Source: Trema orientale (taxonomy: Eukaryota > Streptophyta > Magnoliopsida > Rosales > Cannabaceae). Taken from it: a stretch of 64,000 nt of DNA. A program made the position numbers and the translations under genes. The notes under the pieces are model-generated. The model made no database searches and was not told the origin of the DNA. It saw nothing but the letters and a program-made list of their open reading frames with translations. The stretch spans positions 369,729 to 433,728 of the forward strand of contig JXTC01000099.1 of assembly GCA_002914845.1 (NCBI GenBank), given 5' to 3'. Of the stretch, positions 58,443-64,000 are shown piece after piece (positions within the stretch are counted from its first letter, which is position 1; every line of letters begins with the position of its first letter).

Positions 58443-59891
58443 GATTAGTAAATTACATGAGCAGAGTCTTGAAAAAGTATCATGAGAGCAAGAAGGGGAA
58501 AAAAAATTCTCCAACCAAAACAATATTGAAAGAAATTAATGAGAAAAAATAAAAATTCATTTAAAAATTCATTTTGGACTTTCTTTTTTCTTTTATCTGA
58601 CATGTTATCTTGATCAAAAATTTTATATTATCTTTTTTAGAGAAAAAAATGGATGAAAAACACGGAAAAAAAAGAACATGAGAAAATTAGTGGGTAATTA
58701 TCCAAAAAATAATAAATAAATATATGACCTTAAACCTTTTATTAAAAAAAAAAAAATCAAACTTAGTTAAACTGATTTAATAATAGCTTAGGTTCCATAT
58801 TTGTTGTTGATTTTCATTATTATACAATAAATAAGAAATGTAGACAATAAAAAAGGATATTTTTGGAATATAATGAATGTACATAGAAAAAAATAAAATA
58901 ATAAAATAATTCTTTTATGATGTAAAAAGAAACTGAATGTACATAGTCAAATTTTTTGATGAATTTAGAACTTATCTAATTTTGTCTTTATCTCAAATGT
59001 TTTATAAATTAAATTGAAATGTGATGAATGGTAACATGTCCTTTAATGAAATATTTCTTTTACTTGAAATAATACACAAAATTTATATTACAGTTATCAT
59101 AAAAGGAACGGTTGTATATAATATTCGACCCGTTTGTGATTGATTATGGCTGCTGTTTTTAGTTTTTAAAAGTGGTTAGTAAAAAAAATCGGGAGTAGGG
59201 GGTGTTTGGCAAGTTCATGCTTTTAGTCAGCATATTCTAAAAGTTGTTGTGTAACCGCTAATTTAAGTAAAATTTGAGAAACAGGTAGGAATTGCTTTTC
59301 AATGCTAATTCTGATTTCATAATATAAATTGTTTAAAATATCATTTTATAGTGCACATAATCTATAGCTTATCAAACACTTAGATGTTGCTTTTACACTG
59401 CATAACAAATTTTGTAGATTAAATTTACCAAACGATTAGACCTTTTTTTTCTACAGTTGCTTCTTGCTCATAGTACAACTATATCAGGGTTACAGCACAT
59501 CACAATAATACCAAACTAACTCATTGTTTTTAAGCTTTTTTATTTGCACTGCTTCAGTTATTATATATATACATATAGTCAATTTTCTAAGTAGTATGTT
59601 TATCTTTTGTCAATTTTTGAAGTTTTGTCTATTAAACATTCAATTGAGTTCATCTTTCTTTTAGTAGGTAGACTAAAAAGAGAGAAAATTAGAGTCTAGA
59701 CACTACATTCTAGGGCGGGTTTTCTACGTAGTCACATGCAATTTTGAGATATTTATCTATCGGAGAAAATACTGTTTTTAAGACTGTATCTTTTTACACT
59801 TCGTCCAATGTTATAGAAAGATGAGCTGAGGGAGAGTATTTATGCACTGGATGGACTTGACTGAGTTAGGTGTCTTTAAGAACCATCCCAT
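55608..59891 (-). pseudogene. SEC11 copy 3, degenerate
   Basis: All eight exons can be traced: about 59,891-59,815, 58,056-57,956, 57,383-57,308, 56,880-56,845, 56,578-56,533, 56,226-56,133, 55,863-55,807 and 55,667-55,608. Exon 2 has lost the SMEPG segment with the catalytic serine. Exon 3 has a 4-base insertion giving an early TGA. The exon 5 donor GT is TT. Exon 6 has a 6-base in-frame insertion. Exon 7 has a 1-base deletion. The exon 8 acceptor AG is AA and the exon has 9 extra bases. Exon 4 is intact ([12 protein letters not shown]). Exon 1 is separated from exon 2 by about 1.76 kb, against about 125-160 bases in the other copies. It cannot make a protease. Confidence 0.9.
58200..59814. 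repeat. Extra sequence inside intron 1 of SEC11 copy 3
   Basis: About 1.6 kb of AT-rich DNA has no counterpart in intron 1 of copies 1 and 2. It includes a (TA)n tract at 58,408-58,437. At 59,205-59,515 there is a region beginning GGGGGTGTTTGGCAAG and ending TAATACCAAACTAACTC, with internal TTTACCAAACG: possibly a Harbinger-like MITE. No coding motifs were found. Confidence 0.5.
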
Positions 59892-60588
59892 TGTGAGAGA
59901 GATTACAAAGTGCTAGATTTTGTGTATTAAGATGTCAGTGATCAAGAGAACTTAGTACAAAATAATGATTCGGGTTCTCTATCTATAGTGGATCCTAAGG
60001 TTCTCAGTTCAACTGGAAGTCTAAAAAGAACATGTTATAATTATAGATGGACAAAGATATATTACCACGGATTATTAGTAAACCTATTTTTATCTCGACA
60101 AATTTCTGTTGCGTACTCTTGTGAGGTAGTTGTCGTTTTCTCTCTCTAAGAATTGCTGTCGTTATTTTTATCTTTTTTGTCGTTTTCGGTGTCACTATCG
60201 TCTACTTCAGATATATGCTCGGTTTAAATTTGGTTGTTGTCGTCTTTCCATTTTTGTGTCGTTTCCGCGTGTTGTCGCTTTTAACTTTGTCGTCGTTTGC
60301 CCTATTTTATGTCGTTTGACTGTATTGTCGATTCGTTCTTGGTCAGTGGCACCGCGTATAATTCTTAAACGGGCCCAAGCCCAAAACAACATTAAATATG
60401 TTTAGCCCAATACTTAAAAGAGGACAGTGAGTCAGTATTATTACCGAAGCCCCAAGTTTGTGCGCAGGCCCTTTCCTCTATAAATACACCTCTTCGAAAC
60501 TCCTCAAAAGGCTTACTCCCTTAAACCCTAAATTACTCGCCTTAAAAACCCTAGCCTCACTTCTCCAAATCCTTCGTCGACACCGAAA
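59892..60588 (+). promoter_or_regulatory. SNU13 upstream region: site II motifs, TATA box, telo-box
   Basis: GGGCCCA (60,371-60,377) and AGCCCA at 60,378-60,383 and 60,404-60,409 are site II-type elements. TATAAATA lies at 60,479-60,486. The telo-box AAACCCTAA is at 60,523-60,531, 58 bases before the ATG, with a second AAACCCTA-like AAAACCCTAG at 60,545-60,554. Their order is that of a plant translation-apparatus promoter. The T/GTCG-rich stretch 60,120-60,340 carries an open frame but no recognisable protein. Confidence 0.7.
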
Positions 60589-61925
60589 ATGGTAATCTCT
60601 CGCTCTGTCTCTCTCTTCCTCTGTTCAGATTAGATCTGGGTTTGATTCAGTTTTTGATATGTGGGTTTGGTTTGGTTTGGTTTTTGCAGCCAGGAGAAGA
60701 AGTGAACCCGAAGGCGTATCCTTTGGCCGATTCGCAACTCACCATTACCATACTCGACCTTGTTCAACAAGCTGCTAACTATAAGCAGCTCAAGAAGGGT
60801 GCTAATGAAGGTTTGTTCTGTGCCCAAATACGTTTTTGCATATACATGTATGTACGTGTGTATATGTTTATAGTGTTGCATTTCGTTTAATTTGTATGAT
60901 TTTATTTTTTGGGGATTTCAGCTACTAAGACTCTGAATAGGGGTATATCGGAGTTCGTTGTGATGGCGGCGGACACTGAGCCGCTTGAGATTCTTTTGCA
61001 TCTTCCACTTTTGGCCGAAGATAAGGTAATTTCTTTAAACCATTTCTGAGTATTGTGATTCTCCTTGTAGTTAGGGGGGGGTTTTTTTTTTTTTTTTAGG
61101 GACTTTATATTATGTGCATCTTTTGGGTATGAATATTACTTCGTGTTCTGTTTAAGTTTGTCAGTGCTACACGTGACATTAGTAATTTACACTGTCTTAA
61201 GTGTCAATATAACCTTTTCTGCTTTTCTTAGACAAACTGAATTTTACCTGCTGAAATATATTTATTTTGAAGAGAAATATAAAAATGGAAAAAGAGAAAA
61301 TTGATTCTGGTTTCATTTGGTTTCTTGCTATTCAAAATTATACCTAGAATTAGTCTTATATGATTTATAAACATTATGATTGTGATTCAAAACTCTTAGT
61401 TGTGTTACTTAAACCAATTTGTTAATCTACTTGCTTGTGGTAGATTGTGGAAAGTGGTTGTTTGAAGTTTCATGGCCAATCTTATTTGATAAGAAAATTT
61501 GCGTTGTTTAGAGTAGAGACACCTCACAAGTGTTTTGTGTTGTCTTCCGATGATGAATCCGTTACTATTTTATTAAAATTTACTGTTGCTTAAATTTGAA
61601 ACTTAAGATTTTCACTAGACTTAAAAGGATGTTCTAACCGGTTTTATTGAATTTTCAGAATGTCCCTTATGTTTTCGTCCCATCAAAACAAGCACTTGGC
61701 CGAGCTTGTGGTGTTTCGAGACCTGTCATTGCCTGTTCCGTGACATCCAATGAGGGAAGCCAATTGAAATCCCAAATTCAACAACTCAAGGTAATTCCCT
61801 TTCGTTTCGGTTTCTTGTTTGTTATGTGATTATGGTCCTATCTTGCCTTTGTGTAATTGTTTTTCCTGGATCCTTACCTGCTTTGTTTTGAAATGCAGGA
61901 TGCGATTGAGAAGCTCCTCATCTAA
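60589..61925 (+). CDS. SNU13: SNU13/NHP2L1 (15.5K), L7Ae-family k-turn RNA-binding protein, 128 aa
   Basis: Exons 60,589-60,591, 60,690-60,810, 60,922-61,025, 61,659-61,790 and 61,899-61,925 give 128 residues. The first coding exon is only the ATG, followed at once by GTAATC; exon 2 begins CCAGGAGAAG (P-G-E-E-V). The protein has [20 protein letters not shown], then [20 protein letters not shown] (the L7Ae RNA-contact region) and [20 protein letters not shown], and ends DAIEKLLI. It is close to full-length identical in layout to Arabidopsis At4g12600/At5g20160. SNU13 binds kink-turns in U4 snRNA (as part of U4/U6.U5 tri-snRNP) and in box C/D snoRNAs, so it acts in splicing and rRNA methylation. 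All introns are GT-AG. Confidence 0.96.
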
Positions 61926-62280
61926 TCAATTATGGATGCTATCTTCGGTGTGATGGGCCTCTTTGGGCATAATAGTCGCAACTCTAGAGGCTTTGACTGA
62001 TGAACTTGTGCTTTTAGAAGACATATTTTCTTGTTGAATTATGAAAATTTTTATATTGTGTGCAATGCGAGAAAGAATACTCAACATTATAAATTTGCGT
62101 GAGTCCAGATGAATGATGTTATAAAGCCCCTATAAGCCTAATGTTTCTTGTTTAATGTGATTTGTTTTCCCAGTTAGTTGGAGTTTTTGACTTTCAAGAT
62201 TGTGATTCAAAAATCCTTGTTAATGAGATGAATGTCAACAATGTTTAGAATATCGTCTCTGAAATCAAGGGATAAACCCA

Positions 62281-62762
62281 GTTGGATGTAATTGTGGTAG
62301 TCTTTTTCTACCCAGTTGGATATAATTTTGGTAGTCTTTTTCTACTTTGATCTGTTTTAAGCTGTGCTAATGTTGCCTAGCGCAGTTCTGTGAATAATAT
62401 TCCCAAATGTGGTTAACATTATTCTTACGTTCAAGAGAGCTGGGCAACCTTCGTTTTACGGTTAATTGAAATGGTGAAAATATTTGAAACAATCGCCAAT
62501 TATGCGATGAACCCTTACAATCGCCCGTTGGATATAATTGTGGTAATCTTTTTCTATGCAGTTGGATATATTTCTGGTAATCTTTTTCCACTTTGATCTG
62601 TTTTAAGCTGTGCTAATGTTGCCTAGCGCGGTTGGGTGAATAATATTCCCAAATGTGGTTAACATTATTCTTACGTTTAAGAGAGTTGGACCTTCGTTTT
62701 ACGTTTAATTGAAATAGTGAAAATATTTGAAACAATCGCCAATTATGTGGTGAACCCTTAAC
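62281..62762. repeat. Two ~245-bp tandem units downstream of SNU13
   Basis: 62,281-62,526 and 62,527-62,762 align throughout, sharing TTTTAAGCTGTGCTAATGTT and CCCAAATGTGGTTAACATTA. Each unit itself opens with a ~31-bp doublet (GTTGGAT-TAATT-TGGTA-TCTTTTTCTA twice). The duplication is therefore nested. It lies outside the coding region. Confidence 0.85.
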
Positions 62763-62809
62763 GGGTCGTTTGGCAAAGGCTTCAAGTTGATGTAGTCAGG
62801 CATGTTAGG

Positions 62810-62950
62810 TAAGATTATGGTTTGGGATCTAATGCTTCATGTCCATTTTGCCTCAAGTTAATGATATGACACGGTATAGCTAAGATTATGGTTGGGGATC
62901 TAATGCTTCATATCCATTTTGCCTTAAGTTAATGATATGTATAGTATGTT
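62810..62950. repeat. ~71-bp tandem duplication
   Basis: TAAGATTATGGTTTGGGATC...CACGGTATAGC (62,810-62,880) is repeated with few changes from 62,881. It abuts the larger duplication array. Confidence 0.85.
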
Positions 62951-63184
62951 TGGCTAGGATAGAAGTATGGTATGATAGTAACTTACACTGCAACGAGTTA
63001 TCTTGGTGTAATATTGAATATGAAATTATTTTTGAAGTACTAGGAGTTTTATACGTAGTTTTGATTAAATTTGAATACTCGTGCAAATTAAAAATATATA
63101 TTCAAAAGTGAATCTTACGAGATTACAAATCCCATAGAAAGGTTATGGGTTTCTAACATTTTTATCTACAAAATCGAAAAGAAT

Positions 63185-63480
63185 TACAAAAATACAGAAG
63201 TCATGCTTTTTTTCAATTTTCATACAGTTTTTATTAGAAAAATATCACTTTTTAAAAAATATTTAGAAAAGTACAATTTTTAAAATAGTTACTGGTTACC
63301 GATTTCTGGAAACTGGTTACTGGTTACCAGTTATATATCAGTTATAAATACCGTTGATTATTAATCACCAGTTTCTGGAAATTGGTTACCAGAAAGAAAC
63401 TAGTTACTATTCTAAAAAATAGTATTTTCTAAATATTTTTTAAAAAATGATATTTTTCTAATAAAAACTGCACCTTAAAA
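63185..63480. repeat. Dispersed fold-back repeat, GTTACC family, last copy
   Basis: AGTTACTGGTTACCGATTTC and TGGTTACCAGTTATATATCA form the core, with ATTTAGAAAAGTACAATTTT / AAAATGATATTTTTCTAAT flanks in inverted orientation. It closely matches 6,400-6,560, including the ATAAATACCGTT-ATTA phrase. From 63,480 to the window end only AT-rich spacer with a short direct repeat (TTCTAGTGTAATTTGT, 63,736 and 63,799) is seen. Confidence 0.55.
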
Positions 63481-64000
63481 AAACGGAAACTACCTACCGT
63501 ATTTTTCAATTTTTTTTCAAAAACACCGTATAATATCTAATTTCCACAAAAGTTAAGTAATCTTAATCATTTGTGACTTTCTTAGATAACTAAATAAATT
63601 ATCAAGTCAAATATGATGCACCAAACAAAGAATTGAGATTAAATACCAAACTCAAGGACTAAGGTAACTCTCTTTGTTGCGTTGCAATATGCAATTGCGC
63701 TCTACCTTCACCACTTGTTTTCTTGGTATTGAATAATTCTAGTGTAATTTGTCTTCGATAAATAATCTTCCCTTCACTTGTTTTCTTAGTATTCAATAAT
63801 TCTAGTGTAATTTGTGTTTGATAAATAATCTATCTATCAAAACAGATATAATGTTAAATAAAGCTTGTATTATTTCTCACTTTTAAAAAATATAATCTTA
63901 GCTTTATCGAGGAAAAAAAAAAAATCTCAGCCTTGGCTTTGGGGTGTATTTCACTATGAAATGGTGTTAATGAAAAAAGTTATAAAGTGACTAAGGGAGT

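Noticed and set aside
61530..61580. Box C/D snoRNA in the SNU13 intron (CGATGATGA)
   Set aside because: A box C-like motif is present but no box D (CTGA) or terminal stem at a suitable distance.
1..64000. CRISPR arrays, operons or bacterial defence systems
   Set aside because: The sequence is plant nuclear DNA with spliced genes; repeats found are transposons, microsatellites or tandem duplications.

Overview
This window is nuclear DNA from a flowering plant, almost certainly a eudicot. Every protein-coding gene found has GT-AG introns (one GC-AG) and plant-type orthologues. The spacers are very AT-rich and crowded with plant transposable elements: Ty1-copia and Ty3-gypsy LTR elements, L1-type LINEs, tRNA-derived SINEs, hAT, PIF/Harbinger and fold-back MITEs. 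Gene content and repeat style would suit Rosales, but species cannot be settled by eye. There is one 51-N gap and two single Ns, so it is a draft assembly.

Layout. 1-12,000: transposon-only; a minus-strand copia LTR abuts the broken end of a gypsy element with a 2.16 kb 3' LTR, followed by a run of small TIR elements, two with clean target-site duplications (8-bp hAT, 3-bp TTA Harbinger). 12,296-14,144 (+): an Alba-domain nucleic-acid-binding protein. 15,294-16,928 (-): a Brittle1-type adenine nucleotide carrier with a probable GC-AG intron. 18,829-22,275 (-): RRS1, a 60S ribosome assembly factor. 24,819-28,173: a decayed RPA70-like gene split by a 5'-truncated LINE flanked by a 10-bp duplication. 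31,274-32,368 (+): a DNAJ49/DNAJB12-type ER membrane J protein.

34,120-59,891 (-): three tandem copies of SEC11, the catalytic subunit of the ER signal peptidase complex. Copies 1 (34.4-37.6 kb) and 2 (50.4-53.7 kb) each give an intact eight-exon, 180-residue protein. Copy 3 (55.6-59.9 kb) is dead: it has lost the catalytic serine, two splice sites and the reading frame. The spacer between copies 1 and 2 is a nest: a minus-strand LINE carrying a copia 5' LTR/gag insertion, with a SINE in its poly-T tail, the interior of both retroelements being lost. 60,589-61,925 (+): SNU13/NHP2L1, whose start codon is alone on exon 1, then local tandem repeats to the end.

The functional genes are housekeeping: RNA and ribosome metabolism (Alba, RRS1, SNU13), ER protein handling (DNAJ49, SEC11) and plastid/mitochondrial nucleotide transport (BT1). 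Four of them (Alba, RRS1, DNAJ49, SNU13) carry a telo-box just upstream of the coding start, which suggests shared growth-linked control. No new biological system was found; the SEC11 array and the nested transposon histories are the most informative parts.
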